The notes beneath the pieces are model-generated. The model did not search any database, was not told the origin of the DNA, and worked only from the letters and a program-made list of their open reading frames with translations. The translations under genes were made by a program, and so were the position numbers. Below are positions 25,092 to 34,780 of a stretch of DNA of 64,000 bases, in pieces. The stretch is taken from contig JAEUHG010000030.1 in assembly GCA_016795425.1 (NCBI GenBank), positions 51,372 to 115,371 of the forward strand, written 5' to 3'. The stretch's first letter is position 1; every line of letters starts with the position of its first letter. Source of the DNA: Verrucomicrobiales bacterium (GTDB taxonomy: Bacteria; Verrucomicrobiota; Verrucomicrobiia; Limisphaerales; CAIMTB01).

Positions 25092-26702
25092 TCATGCCGC
25101 CGTCAAAGCCGCCCGGGCGTCCTCGGCCGTGCCCGTCTTCTCCATGAAATAGTCATAGCCGCCCGGATACGCCATGACCCTTCCCCGGTTCACATGCAGC
25201 ACCTTGGTGGCGAGCCTTCGGATGAAATGCACGTCGTGGGAAATGAAGACCAGCGTGCCTTCGTAGCGTTCCAAGGCGAGCGTCAGTGACTCGACGGTGG
25301 AAATGTCGAGGTGCGTGGTGGGTTCGTCCATCAGCAGGAGGTTTGGCGGGTCCACCAGGAATTTCACCAGGTTCAACCGGCTTTTTTCACCACCGCTCAG
25401 CACCGAGGTCAGTTTGTAGATCTCCTCCTTGCGGAACATGAACGAACCGAGGATGCCTCGTGCCTCGTCCTCGCGCAGTGCCGGAGCGCTGGCGAGCAGT
25501 TCCTCGAGCACCGTGTGTTCCGGATTCAGCGTTCCGCTGCGGTGCTGGCTGTAGTAACCCAGCTTCGCGTTGTGCCCGAGATCGCGTTCGCCACCCTGGA
25601 ACTCGACCACGCCCGCGATGATTTTCAGCAGGGTGGATTTGCCCGCGCCATTCGGACCGACCAGCACCGTCCGTTCACCACGTTCCACGGTGAGATCCAA
25701 TCCGGCATAAACGCGATGGTTGCCGTACGCCATGTGGATGTTCTTGAGCGAAATGGCGCGCTGCCCGCCCCGCGGTGGCTGGGGGATCTGAAACCGGAAC
25801 GGCTTGCGCGGCGGTGTCGGCTTCTCGATCAGCTCCATGCGCTCGATCTGCTTGAGCTTGGCCATCGCCTGCGACGCCTTGGAGGTCACCGAGCGGAAAC
25901 GATCGGCGAACTCCTGCAACGCCTGGATCTCCTTCTGCTGGTTCTTGTGGGCGGCCAATTGCTGTTCGTACCGCTCCTCCCGCTGGCGCACGTAGTCGGT
26001 GTAGTTGCCCGTGTAGGAGATCAGCTTGCGGTCGGCGATCTCGTACACCTGGGTGATGATCTCGTCCATGAACTGGCGGTCGTGGGAGATCAGCAGCACC
26101 GCGCCCGAGTAATTTTTGAGATATTCCTGAAGCCAGAGTAGCGACAACAGGTCGAGGTGATTGGTGGGCTCGTCCAGCAGCAGAAGGTCCGGCTCCATCA
26201 CCAACAGGCGTGCCAAATGGGCCCGCATGATCCACCCGCCGCTCATCTCCTTCGCCTTCCGGTCGAACTGGGACTCCTGGTAGCCCAACCCATTCAGCAT
26301 CTTCATCGCCTTGGCCGTGACCAGGGGATCGTTGAGGGCCTCGTGCTTCGCGTGGGCTTCCAGGTATTCGGGAACCTCCACCGCCCCGAGCTTTTCCAGT
26401 TCGTGCAACCGCTTCTCCAGCGCCGGCAATTCGTCCACCCGACCCGTTGCCACATCCAAGACCGTTTCTTCCCCCACCGCTTCACCCTCCTGCGGCAGGT
26501 AACCCACCATCGTCCAGGGATCACGCTCGAGCGCACCTTCATCGGGGACGTTGCGCTTCAGAATCAGGGAAAACAGGGTGGACTTTCCAGCGCCATTGGG
26601 ACCGACGAGCGCCACCCGGTCGCCGTAGCCCACTTGAAGCGACGCATTTTCGAACAACGTACGACCTGCCACGGACATCTTGAGATCACGAATCGACAGC
26701 AT
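25092..26702 (-). CDS. ABC-F family ATPase (Uup/EttA-like)
   Basis: 536 aa from the ATG at 26702 (MLSIRDLKMSVAGRTLFENAS). It has two ABC cassettes with Walker A GPNGAGKST twice, signature motifs MSGGWIMR and LSGGEKSRL, Walker B LLLDEPTNHLD and LLMDEPTTHLD. The linker between them is a charged helix (~residues 235-320), the P-site tRNA interaction motif region of ABC-F proteins. There are no membrane segments. Family members bind the ribosomal E-site and relieve stalled translation; some confer antibiotic resistance, but nothing here points to that. Confidence 0.93.
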   Translation of the reverse strand: MLSIRDLKMSVAGRTLFENASLQVGYGDRVALVGPNGAGKSTLFSLILKRNVPDEGALERDPWTMVGYLPQEGEAVGEETVLDVATGRVDELPALEKRLHELEKLGAVEVPEYLEAHAKHEALNDPLVTAKAMKMLNGLGYQESQFDRKAKEMSGGWIMRAHLARLLVMEPDLLLLDEPTNHLDLLSLLWLQEYLKNYSGAVLLISHDRQFMDEIITQVYEIADRKLISYTGNYTDYVRQREERYEQQLAAHKNQQKEIQALQEFADRFRSVTSKASQAMAKLKQIERMELIEKPTPPRKPFRFQIPQPPRGGQRAISLKNIHMAYGNHRVYAGLDLTVERGERTVLVGPNGAGKSTLLKIIAGVVEFQGGERDLGHNAKLGYYSQHRSGTLNPEHTVLEELLASAPALREDEARGILGSFMFRKEEIYKLTSVLSGGEKSRLNLVKFLVDPPNLLLMDEPTTHLDISTVESLTLALERYEGTLVFISHDVHFIRRLATKVLHVNRGRVMAYPGGYDYFMEKTGTAEDARAALTAA

Positions 26703-27007
26703 GATGGAACAATATTGGGAACGGGACGTGTGACGGAAATCCGGTCCGACACCAGCGGGAAGGCACCTCCTCTCAGCCTGGGCGAAGCGCCACGCCGCGC
26801 TTCGACGACCGCCACCCTCTCCCACCGACCGACCGCGTGACAATAGCATTTGCCGGGTTCTCACGGTGTGTTCCCGATAGCGACCCCGACATCGGTATCC
26901 AATGGGGTCACCCCTTGTCCGCGATGGCGAGGTTCTTGAGTCCTGAGTGGGCGAATCTCGATGTTTGACGACGTTCCCACTCTTCTCGAGGTGACGAGAC
27001 GTCGGAA
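26703..27007. other. Divergent intergenic region
   Basis: This 305-bp stretch between the ABC-F and propeller-kinase genes must hold promoters for both. I could not identify -35/-10 elements with confidence. It contains AATGGGGTCACCCC near 26900, which shares only a ten-base core with the REP-like elements. Confidence 0.4.
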
Positions 27008-30000
27008 ATGAGTCGACGATTCCTCCCCAGTTCCTTGCCGGGTCGCTCCGAAATCCGCTATCGGCAGAGAGTCATGCCCACGCGCCAACCCCCGATCCCA
27101 GCCGCCGGCCCATCTGGGTCGCTCTCGGGGTGTCTGGCGGGCACGCGAGTCCGTCGCGGCGTTCCTCGTCCCAAAACACCCTCCTGGCTGCTTGCCGTCA
27201 TCCGGTCGGCGCTGGCTGGGATCGGATTCCCAGCGTCCGCGACAGCCGCGATCGTCGCAACTTCCCTTCCAAACGCCGCCATATCGGATTCGGTCCGGTC
27301 ACGCGTCGAACGCGCGCTGGCCGAGGATTTTTCGATTCGAACCTGGGGCGTGGCCGAGGGCCTGCCTTCGGAACAGGTCCTTTGCCTGACTCAATCTCGC
27401 GAGGGTTACCTGTGGGTGGGAACCGCGGCGGGCTTGGTGCGATTCGACGGGGTTCGATTCGTGCGATTCGATCACTCCAATGTGCGCGCTTTGGACGACC
27501 ATCGAATTCGTCGGGTCGCCGAGGATGCCGGCGGTCATCTCTGGATGACCACCGCGGATCACGCGCTCCGGCTGTTGGGACCGGGAGGCTGGAGTGTGCC
27601 GCGGCTTGGGCGCGAAACCGTGACGGTCACCGACGGACCCACTCGCGACGGCAACGGCGGAGTCCGGATCTTCACGACGGCGGGTTGGCTGCGAGGCGTT
27701 TCGACCGACCCGCCGACGCCGGAATCGCCTCCGGTTCAACTCGAGAGAATCCCGCTGGCCGGCCTGGATGTCCTGGCGTGGATGGAGCATTCGGGCGACG
27801 ACCAGGGATGGGTTGAGCCCAACCAAGTGGTGCTCGAGCAAACGCGGATCCCCGGGACGATCCGGTTTCCGCTCCAACCGGTCGAACGACGGTCCATGGC
27901 CGTCGCCGCGACCGCGCTGGCAAGGGATGGGAGCCGATGGATCCTGTTCGGACAGTACAACCACTCCCAAACCTTCCGACTGTATCGCGTCGCCCACCAG
28001 GAAATGGTCCTCGTCGATGGCGGGGTTCCGCCCCCCAGTCGACTCCCGATGATCCTGACTCCCGATCACGACGCCGGGGTTTGGCATGGGAATTGGCAAG
28101 GAGGAATCGGACGGACCACCCCGACTTCCCGGATCCTATACACCCTGCCGGAACCGGAGTCCCGTGCCTCGCTCGTCGATGTGCTCGTCGAGAATGCCGG
28201 GGACATCTGGCTGGCGTTGGAACGTGGCGGACTGCTGCAACTGCGCCCTCGTCGAATGCAGTCATTCGGTCCGTCGTCAGGGCTCCCCAATCCGGTCGTG
28301 CGCTCGCTCATGTCCGGCAATTCGGGATCGATTTGGGCGGGCACGGACTCAGGGGTGGCCCGGTTGGATCGCGCAACCACCCCGGAGGCTCCCTGGATCC
28401 TCCGAACCGATGGGCTCGAAGGGGCTTCGGTCCGAGCCCTGGCGCAGACCTCCGACGGCATCCTTTGGGCGGGAACAGCCCGCGGATTGTACGCGAAGCG
28501 TGGCGGCACCTGGATGCCGCACCCAATGCCCGAACGGGTCAGGGATTCTGACAGCGAAGGGCTGGGCAGCCTCAAAGTCCGGGACCTCCTCGCGCTGCGA
28601 AACGGCGATCTTTGGGTAGCCACTCCTCATCAGATCGTCGCGGTTTCAGCCGACGACGGCGCGTCGCGGAGGTTGGCGGCGGTGGCCAATCTCGGACCCA
28701 TGGACCTCTTGGAGGATCGGGCCGGAAACATCTGGATCGCGACCGAACGCGGCGGAGTGGTGGTCGTCGGTGCGACGTCCCCGACGGACCTGGCGACCAG
28801 GGAATTCACCCCGGTTCCCGGATTTCTCGAGGATCGCTGGAGGTTAAGGCCCGTCGCATGGCTGCGCGAACACCGGGAACTGCCGAGCGACCACGCCTGG
28901 GAACTCCTCGAAGACCACGAAGGAACCATGTGGATCGCGGGCCCGCGTGGACTCGTTCGAATTCCCGCCGCCGGGGCGCGGGCGATCGTGGCGGGCCGAA
29001 CCATGACGACGGGGCCGGACGCCGATTTGTTCGTCTTCACTGAGGTGCTCGGCCTTCCGGAATCGGGCCTGAACTGCCTGGTGACGGACCACCTCGGTTC
29101 GCTTTGGATGGGCGGTGATCGCGGGATCTACCGGACCCGACTGGACGAGTTCCGGTCGGTGGTGCAAGGGCGGTCCAAGGGGATCGCGGTCGAGTCCTTT
29201 ACCCGCGCCGAGGGGCTTCCTTCCGACGAGACCAACGGACGGCTGAGCCATCGCGGGGCCATCCTGGACGATCACCAGCAGGTCTGGTTCGGCACCACCG
29301 GCGGACTGGTCTGCTTCCCACCCCGACTTTCGTCGGATAAACCGGCAGCCCCCAGAGTGGTCATCGAGGAGGTACGGATCGATGGCGAAGTCTTGACCAC
29401 GACGCTTCCGCAACTGCTCGAGGGTGGAAAAACACAGCGCCTCTCTCCAAGACCTCCGGATACCGGCAATGACCGGGTGGAGACCACGAGCCGGATTTCT
29501 CCGCGGACCACCATCGAGCCAGGTCGAGGTCGCGTGATCGAGATCCGGTTCACCGGACTGGATCCGTCCGCTCCCCAAGCCCTGCGATTCCGATACCAAC
29601 TCGCGGGCTTCGAAAATGAGATCCATGAAGTGGCCGATCGGCGTGTCGCCTATTTCACTAACCTCGATCCGGGCCAGTACCGATTCCGGGTTTGGGCCGT
29701 CGGACGGGCCGGGGTAGCGTCGGTAACTCCCGCCGAATTCGAGTTCACCCTGACGCCGCATCTTTGGCAGACGAGGTGGTTCCAAGCCCTGACCGCGGCG
29801 ACGGTTCTTGCCTCGGGGGCCGGCATGGTGGCGCGGCGCATCCGGCGTGTGCGGCATTTGGAGGAACTGCGACGACGCGCGGAGCAAGCCGAACTGCGCG
29901 CCCGTCTGGCCCGAGACCTCCACGACGGGGTGGGTTCTGGACTCGCCCGGTTGGCGGTACTGGCCCACCTGCCGGAAAATGGCGATCTGCCTCCGGAATC

Positions 30001-30565
30001 GGTTCCCAGCCGATTGCGGGATCTTTCGGGAGCGGTGCGCGAACTGGCGGAAACCATTCGCGAGATTTCCTGGAATGCGAATCCATCGCCGATCTCACTC
30101 GAAAGCCTGGTCGCCCAGATCGCCCAACAGACCGGCGAGTATCTCGGCGCGGCCGGGATCCGCTGCCGAACCTCCCTGCCTCTGGAGTTTCCTGACTTCC
30201 AACTGGCCCCGGACCAACGGGCCGACCTCTATTTTGCCGCCAAGGAACTGTGCGCAAACACGGTCCGGCATGCCCGAGCCACCGAGGCGCGTTTCGAAGC
30301 CATCCTGAACGAACACACCCTGATCATCGTGCTGCACGACAACGGACAAGGCTTCGCCGTCGACGACCTCGGCCCGTCCTCCGCTGAATCCCCACGTCCG
30401 TCCGTCACCCTGAATGGCGGAAACGGCATTCCCAATCTCCGGGCGCGAGTGGCGCGGTTAGGGGGCCGGTTGACGTTCGACAGCGCGCCGGGCTCTGGAA
30501 CCACCGTGCGGATGGAGATTCCCTTGGTAGGTTTGACACCCGTGGCAGGGTCAGCCCATCCCTGA
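27008..30565 (+). CDS. Propeller-type (Reg_prop/Y_Y_Y) sensor histidine kinase
   Basis: 1185 aa from the ATG at 27008; an ATG at 27074 is an alternative. A hydrophobic export/anchor segment is at ~62-85. Residues ~100-800 contain periplasmic two-component-regulator propeller repeats (YLWVGTAAGLVRFDG, SIWAGTDSGVARLD, NIWIATERGGVVV, SLWMGGDRGIYRT). A Y_Y_Y beta-sandwich follows (~845-915; RYQLAGFENE), then one TM helix (~924-946) and a HisKA_3 domain with H972 in RDLHDGVGSGL. The ATPase region includes ELCANTVRHARA and NGIPNLRARVARLGG. This layout senses oligosaccharides in other bacteria. The response regulator gene begins 96 nt downstream. Confidence 0.92.
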   Translation: MSRRFLPSSLPGRSEIRYRQRVMPTRQPPIPAAGPSGSLSGCLAGTRVRRGVPRPKTPSWLLAVIRSALAGIGFPASATAAIVATSLPNAAISDSVRSRVERALAEDFSIRTWGVAEGLPSEQVLCLTQSREGYLWVGTAAGLVRFDGVRFVRFDHSNVRALDDHRIRRVAEDAGGHLWMTTADHALRLLGPGGWSVPRLGRETVTVTDGPTRDGNGGVRIFTTAGWLRGVSTDPPTPESPPVQLERIPLAGLDVLAWMEHSGDDQGWVEPNQVVLEQTRIPGTIRFPLQPVERRSMAVAATALARDGSRWILFGQYNHSQTFRLYRVAHQEMVLVDGGVPPPSRLPMILTPDHDAGVWHGNWQGGIGRTTPTSRILYTLPEPESRASLVDVLVENAGDIWLALERGGLLQLRPRRMQSFGPSSGLPNPVVRSLMSGNSGSIWAGTDSGVARLDRATTPEAPWILRTDGLEGASVRALAQTSDGILWAGTARGLYAKRGGTWMPHPMPERVRDSDSEGLGSLKVRDLLALRNGDLWVATPHQIVAVSADDGASRRLAAVANLGPMDLLEDRAGNIWIATERGGVVVVGATSPTDLATREFTPVPGFLEDRWRLRPVAWLREHRELPSDHAWELLEDHEGTMWIAGPRGLVRIPAAGARAIVAGRTMTTGPDADLFVFTEVLGLPESGLNCLVTDHLGSLWMGGDRGIYRTRLDEFRSVVQGRSKGIAVESFTRAEGLPSDETNGRLSHRGAILDDHQQVWFGTTGGLVCFPPRLSSDKPAAPRVVIEEVRIDGEVLTTTLPQLLEGGKTQRLSPRPPDTGNDRVETTSRISPRTTIEPGRGRVIEIRFTGLDPSAPQALRFRYQLAGFENEIHEVADRRVAYFTNLDPGQYRFRVWAVGRAGVASVTPAEFEFTLTPHLWQTRWFQALTAATVLASGAGMVARRIRRVRHLEELRRRAEQAELRARLARDLHDGVGSGLARLAVLAHLPENGDLPPESVPSRLRDLSGAVRELAETIREISWNANPSPISLESLVAQIAQQTGEYLGAAGIRCRTSLPLEFPDFQLAPDQRADLYFAAKELCANTVRHARATEARFEAILNEHTLIIVLHDNGQGFAVDDLGPSSAESPRPSVTLNGGNGIPNLRARVARLGGRLTFDSAPGSGTTVRMEIPLVGLTPVAGSAHP

Positions 30566-30661
30566 AGTGCCTGGCCATCAGGCCCCAAACGCCACGGCCC
30601 GGCCACGAGCCCGGTCAGATCCGCCGTTGTGCTCCGCCCTTGTTCGCTCCAAAATGCCGCC

Positions 30662-31327
30662 GTGACGGGCCCCTCCGGCACATCTACTCGCGTCGCTATC
30701 GTCGAGAACGAAACCCGTTATCGAGGTTTCCTCCGCACGATCGTGGAAGGCACTCCGGGATATGAATGCGTGGGTGCTTATGCCAGCGCCGACCTCGCCC
30801 TGGCCGTCATCGCCACCCACCCTCCGGACCTCCTTCTGCTGGACCTCGAATTGCCGGGTCTCCAGGGCGAGCACGCCATCCCGCGATTCCTCGAGGTGCT
30901 GCCCAACCTGACGGTGGTCGTGGTGACCTGCCACAAGGCGCCCGAACGACTCTTTCCCTGCCTCGAAGCCGGCGCCGTCGGATACCTGGTCAAACCCCTT
31001 GACCCTGCTGAACTCGTCGAGGCCCTTCATGAAGTCGGCGAAGGGGGGTCCCCAATGAGCGGCCCCATCGCGCGACTCGTCCTCAACTCGTTCAAACGCC
31101 GCGCCGCGGACCGAAAGGACTTGGACGCCCTGACGCCCCGCGAGGTCGAAGTATTGCGTGGGATCGCCACCGGCTCCCTGCCCGAGGAAGTGGGCACGGC
31201 CTTGGGCATCTCTTCGCGCACGGTCCAAACCCACTTGCGCAATATCTACGAGAAACTCCAGGTCCACTCCCGTTCCCAAGCCGTGGCGCGGTTTCTTGCC
31301 AGCACCGGCACGATCGCGGGTTCATGA
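30662..31327 (+). CDS. LuxR/NarL-type response regulator
   Basis: 221 aa from the GTG at 30662; another GTG at 30629 would add 11 residues. The receiver (~9-130) has phospho-acceptor D61 in LLLLDLELPG, Thr in VVVVTCHKA and Lys in YLVKPLDP; the usual acidic pair reads E-N (VENE). A GerE/LuxR helix-turn-helix follows (~160-215: LTPREVEVLRGIATG...SSRTVQTHLRNIYEKL). It is the expected DNA-binding partner of the HisKA_3 kinase immediately upstream, and the two probably share one transcript. Target genes cannot be read from the sequence. Confidence 0.92.
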   Translation: MTGPSGTSTRVAIVENETRYRGFLRTIVEGTPGYECVGAYASADLALAVIATHPPDLLLLDLELPGLQGEHAIPRFLEVLPNLTVVVVTCHKAPERLFPCLEAGAVGYLVKPLDPAELVEALHEVGEGGSPMSGPIARLVLNSFKRRAADRKDLDALTPREVEVLRGIATGSLPEEVGTALGISSRTVQTHLRNIYEKLQVHSRSQAVARFLASTGTIAGS

Positions 31328-31444
31328 CCAAAGGCGGGCTACGCATTTCACGGTAAGCCTCCGCCGTTTTTTCCTGCCGCGCCCCTGCGCTCTACGTCGG
31401 TCATGCGATGGCGACGGGTCAACTCAAACCGCCAACCTTCGGGA

Positions 31445-32569
31445 ATGAGGCCGTCTCTCCTCCTCTGGTCCCGCCCAAGTCATGTGCTTGCCCTCCGACT
31501 GGCACCATTATTACTGGCTGTCTTCGGTGTCGGCTGCCAGTCGACCGTCAGCCTGCTCCAAACGCCGACCAAGACCGCAGACGCCTACGCCACCCTCACG
31601 ATGGAAGGCATGGCCACGGGCGGATACTTCCGTTTGTTCGACGAGGGACCCGTTTTGGACGGTGACACCGTCGTGCCGCCGAGGTTTATCGTGGTTCCCG
31701 GAGACCCCACCCGCTTGCAGGTCACCCGCAGCGCCCCTGAATGCGAGTACCTGGCCGTGGACATCGACGGGAAGCATGGAGAATCCTGGATCGCCCATGA
31801 ATTGACCCTCGCCGCGCCCGGGAATCGGCAGGACTACCTCCGCCAACTGGTCCAGGCGATCCGGTACGTCCCCGAGGACGGCTGGGGAAACGTCACCAAT
31901 GCCAAAACCATCTGGACCTACTCGCCGCGCGGCGACGGATACACCCCGGCACCCCCGTCCAGCACTGATCGCGTGCGAGTCGTGGGTTCCTGGCACTATC
32001 ACCTCGTCTCACTGGAACCTAACGCTCCCACCAACTTGGTTTCACCTGACGAAGACCAGATCCATTACGAGCGAAAACCGGTCGCAGCGTCCGAAACGAC
32101 GCCAGTGGAATTCGAGAGACTGTTTTATTCCATCGGCAGCCCTGGCCAGGTGTATTGGCGTTTGTTCTTCACCGATGCCCTTGGATCCCTGGAATATCCG
32201 TTCGTGCGGTGCAGCCCACGCGGGCGCCCAGAAATCGGCCGCCTGTTCATTGATCGCCCCCTGACCGGAGACCAATGCATCGCCCTGGCCGACGCCTGGG
32301 TTCGCCAACACTCCTTCATCGCCACCGAAATGTCCCCGGTCGGATTGCTCGCGTCCAAGGACCTGACCTGGCATCGCCCTCCGGGAAAGTCCCGATTGGT
32401 ACTGCTCGTGAGCGTGGGTTGGGAACGTGGCGCGACCGTGGTTTACGCTCGCAGTCGCGAGTTCGAGTTCGAGGCGGGGCGCCATTACCGATTCCGACTG
32501 CGCAAACAGGTCGAAGGCATGGTGGGCAACCTGCTCATCGAGTCGGTCCCGTCGTCCACCAGACACTGA
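31445..32569 (+). CDS. Putative lipoprotein of unknown function
   Basis: 374 aa from the ATG at 31445; an ATG at 31403 is also in frame. The leader ALRLAPLLLAVFGVGC31QS is a lipobox, so the protein is probably lipid-anchored. The remainder is beta-rich and soluble, with paired tryptophans and a repeated F-Y-S-I-G-S / FFTDALGSLEYPF region, and I recognise no family. It lies downstream of the response regulator, with a 117-nt gap. Confidence 0.65.
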   Translation: MRPSLLLWSRPSHVLALRLAPLLLAVFGVGCQSTVSLLQTPTKTADAYATLTMEGMATGGYFRLFDEGPVLDGDTVVPPRFIVVPGDPTRLQVTRSAPECEYLAVDIDGKHGESWIAHELTLAAPGNRQDYLRQLVQAIRYVPEDGWGNVTNAKTIWTYSPRGDGYTPAPPSSTDRVRVVGSWHYHLVSLEPNAPTNLVSPDEDQIHYERKPVAASETTPVEFERLFYSIGSPGQVYWRLFFTDALGSLEYPFVRCSPRGRPEIGRLFIDRPLTGDQCIALADAWVRQHSFIATEMSPVGLLASKDLTWHRPPGKSRLVLLVSVGWERGATVVYARSREFEFEAGRHYRFRLRKQVEGMVGNLLIESVPSSTRH

Positions 32570-32799
32570 CCGGTTGAATCGGCGACGGCCTACGCCATCC
32601 ATGGTACGCCACAGGGTCCGTCCTGGGACCCTTCTGCCTCCGCTACGTCAGTCATGCGATGGCGGGCAAACGCCTCGAACCTTCATCCTGGGTTGGTGCA
32701 GCAAGAGCCCTTCCCGAAGCCGCGTGGTAACGACGAATCCCGGCCCTTTGGGCGCGCTGCCTTGACCTGCCTCCAAACTCGAAGACCCAACCCCACCCC

Positions 32800-34341
32800 A
32801 TGATCTCAACCACCCCACCGCTAACCCGACTCAAGCTCCTCTGTCTTGGAATCCTGGCTCTGCACGGCTTGGCGGACTGCCCAGCCGCCACGCAAGTCAG
32901 CGGCATCATCGCCGGACAAACATGGACCACGAATGGGTCGCCGTATCAGGTGAACGGAGATCTACTGGTGGCGAGCCTGAACATTCGGCCGGGCGTAGAG
33001 GTTAGGTTCATGGGCAACTTTGCATTCGAGGTGGCCGGGCGACTAAACGCTGCGGGCGAGGCAGGAGCCATGATTCATTTCCGGCCTGACAACCCATCGA
33101 CCGGCTGGCAGGGGATTTTCTTCAACGAATCGCCAACGGGGTCGACCCTGGACTACTGTCGAATAGAAGGGTCAGTCAAAAGCGGTATTCGCGTGATCAA
33201 CTCGGACCCAGTGATTCGTCGCAGCATCATTTCCAACAACACGACCACCAACAACGGCAGTGGCGCGGGAATTGTTGCAGAACTGAAGTCTGGCCATGTT
33301 ATCGTGCAGTCTTGTGTGATCACCAACAATAGAGCCATTGGAAAGTCGTCAGGTGGTGGGGCTGCAGCTGTCAGTCCGGGTCGAATCACAATTTCCAATT
33401 CCTACATAGCCCACAATTCCAGCGGCTATTTCGGGGGCGGCTTATGGGCCCATGATGGAGGGCAATTCATAGTCTCAAACTCGTTGATCACCTCAAATCG
33501 GTCGGCTTGGGGAGGTGGCGCGAGAACAGATGGTGGCCGATTGGATTTTCGGAACTGCACGATCTTAAAGAACGAACCGGATGCGCTCAGTACGTATGAA
33601 GGCACTATCACAGTGACCAATTCGGTCGTGCATCTCAATGGCACCGGAGAGTGGCTTACACAATCACAGTCCTCAGTCACTGTCGCCTACAGCAGCATTC
33701 AAGGCAGCACCCCAGTTGCCGGACTTGGAAACAAAGCAGGAAATCCAGTCCTACATCCAGTCACCTTCGAGCTGCTCCAAGGCTCCCCTTGCATTGACGC
33801 AGGGAATCCCAACAACGCGTACAACGACATCTGTTTTCCGCCTTCCATGGGCGGAGCCCGCAACGACATGGGTGTGTTCGGCGGCCCCGGCGCCTGCCTG
33901 GGAGTAGGCCTGGGATCCGATGACGCGGATGGAGATGGTCTTCCGGACAATTGGGAGATCGAGTACTTCGGCACTATCACCAGCCAGAATGCCGCCGGAG
34001 ATGCGGATCAGGACAAACTCACCAACGCCGGTGAGTACAAGGCAGGTACCCATCCCACCAAGATCGACACCGACGGCGACGGGTACTCCGACTTCGCCGA
34101 GATCCGCTCCCAGAGCGATCCGTTGGACCCGAAGAGCATCCCGCCGGCCGACCTGATCCTGACCGTCGAACAAGTTCGCCTCGAGTTCGTCGCCGGGATG
34201 AATGAGAAGGTCGCCATTCAGCGTTCCTCCGATCTCACGCAATGGACCGACGTTGAGTTGATCACTGGCACCGGTGAAATCGTCACCCGGATCTACACCG
34301 TGTCCGATGGGCAGCGGTACTTCAAGACGGTCCGCCGTTAG
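32800..34341 (+). CDS. Secreted right-handed beta-helix protein with TSP3 calcium repeats
   Basis: 513 aa, ATG at 32800, signal peptide LKLLCLGILALHGLADCPA. Residues ~40-340 are parallel beta-helix rungs (repeated I-x-N-S, SVVTNN-like runs: SIISNNTTTNN, SYIAHNSSGYFGGG, SLITSNRSAWGGG). The SPCIDAGNP motif seen at the end of such domains follows. Residues ~370-445 are thrombospondin-type-3 calcium motifs (DADGDGLPDNWE, DADQDKLTN, DTDGDGYSD). The C-terminal ~65 residues end YFKTVRR. No catalytic residues are recognisable; it may be a glycan-binding or adhesive surface protein. Bases ~33180-33800 are visibly poorer in GC than flanking genes. Confidence 0.8.
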   Translation: MISTTPPLTRLKLLCLGILALHGLADCPAATQVSGIIAGQTWTTNGSPYQVNGDLLVASLNIRPGVEVRFMGNFAFEVAGRLNAAGEAGAMIHFRPDNPSTGWQGIFFNESPTGSTLDYCRIEGSVKSGIRVINSDPVIRRSIISNNTTTNNGSGAGIVAELKSGHVIVQSCVITNNRAIGKSSGGGAAAVSPGRITISNSYIAHNSSGYFGGGLWAHDGGQFIVSNSLITSNRSAWGGGARTDGGRLDFRNCTILKNEPDALSTYEGTITVTNSVVHLNGTGEWLTQSQSSVTVAYSSIQGSTPVAGLGNKAGNPVLHPVTFELLQGSPCIDAGNPNNAYNDICFPPSMGGARNDMGVFGGPGACLGVGLGSDDADGDGLPDNWEIEYFGTITSQNAAGDADQDKLTNAGEYKAGTHPTKIDTDGDGYSDFAEIRSQSDPLDPKSIPPADLILTVEQVRLEFVAGMNEKVAIQRSSDLTQWTDVELITGTGEIVTRIYTVSDGQRYFKTVRR

Positions 34342-34780
34342 GGACCGCCCGTCCTCCCACCTCCACCCCACCACGACCCCTGCCCCCGTTCGTCCCAAAA
34401 GGGGTGGGATCGCGTGGCGAGTGATTCTGAGGATGACCCGAAGGACCGGGAACCCAAGGCTGGGCTCACTGGCCGCAACATTCCGATCGCCGTCCGTCGG
34501 ATCGATTCAGGTCATGTTTGCGCCCAGGCGTGATGATGCGGCAATGCGGAGACAGGGACCTCCGAGAGCCCAGCCACGGTTCAACGAATGCGTAGCACGA
34601 CTAGGTGAGTGCCGGGCGTTCTTCCCGGGGTCTCGTCCATTCTGAGCGACGAATTCCACACCGCGTTACCAACACGCCGATTTTCCGAGAACTCCGACCA
34701 TTTCTTCCCACCGGCGGCCCGATCGATGAATTGTCGCGACTGACGATGAGCGATAACCTGCGCCATCGACAGGGCGTTCC
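34342..34780. other. Intergenic, nothing recognised
   Basis: A 439-base gap between the beta-helix gene and the AhpD-like gene. No frame has domain-like composition, and I see no REP-like arms or strong hairpin. Confidence 0.4.

Noticed and set aside
26900..26914. AATGGGGTCACCCC resembling the REP-like core
   Set aside because: Only ten bases match and there is no inverted arm nearby.
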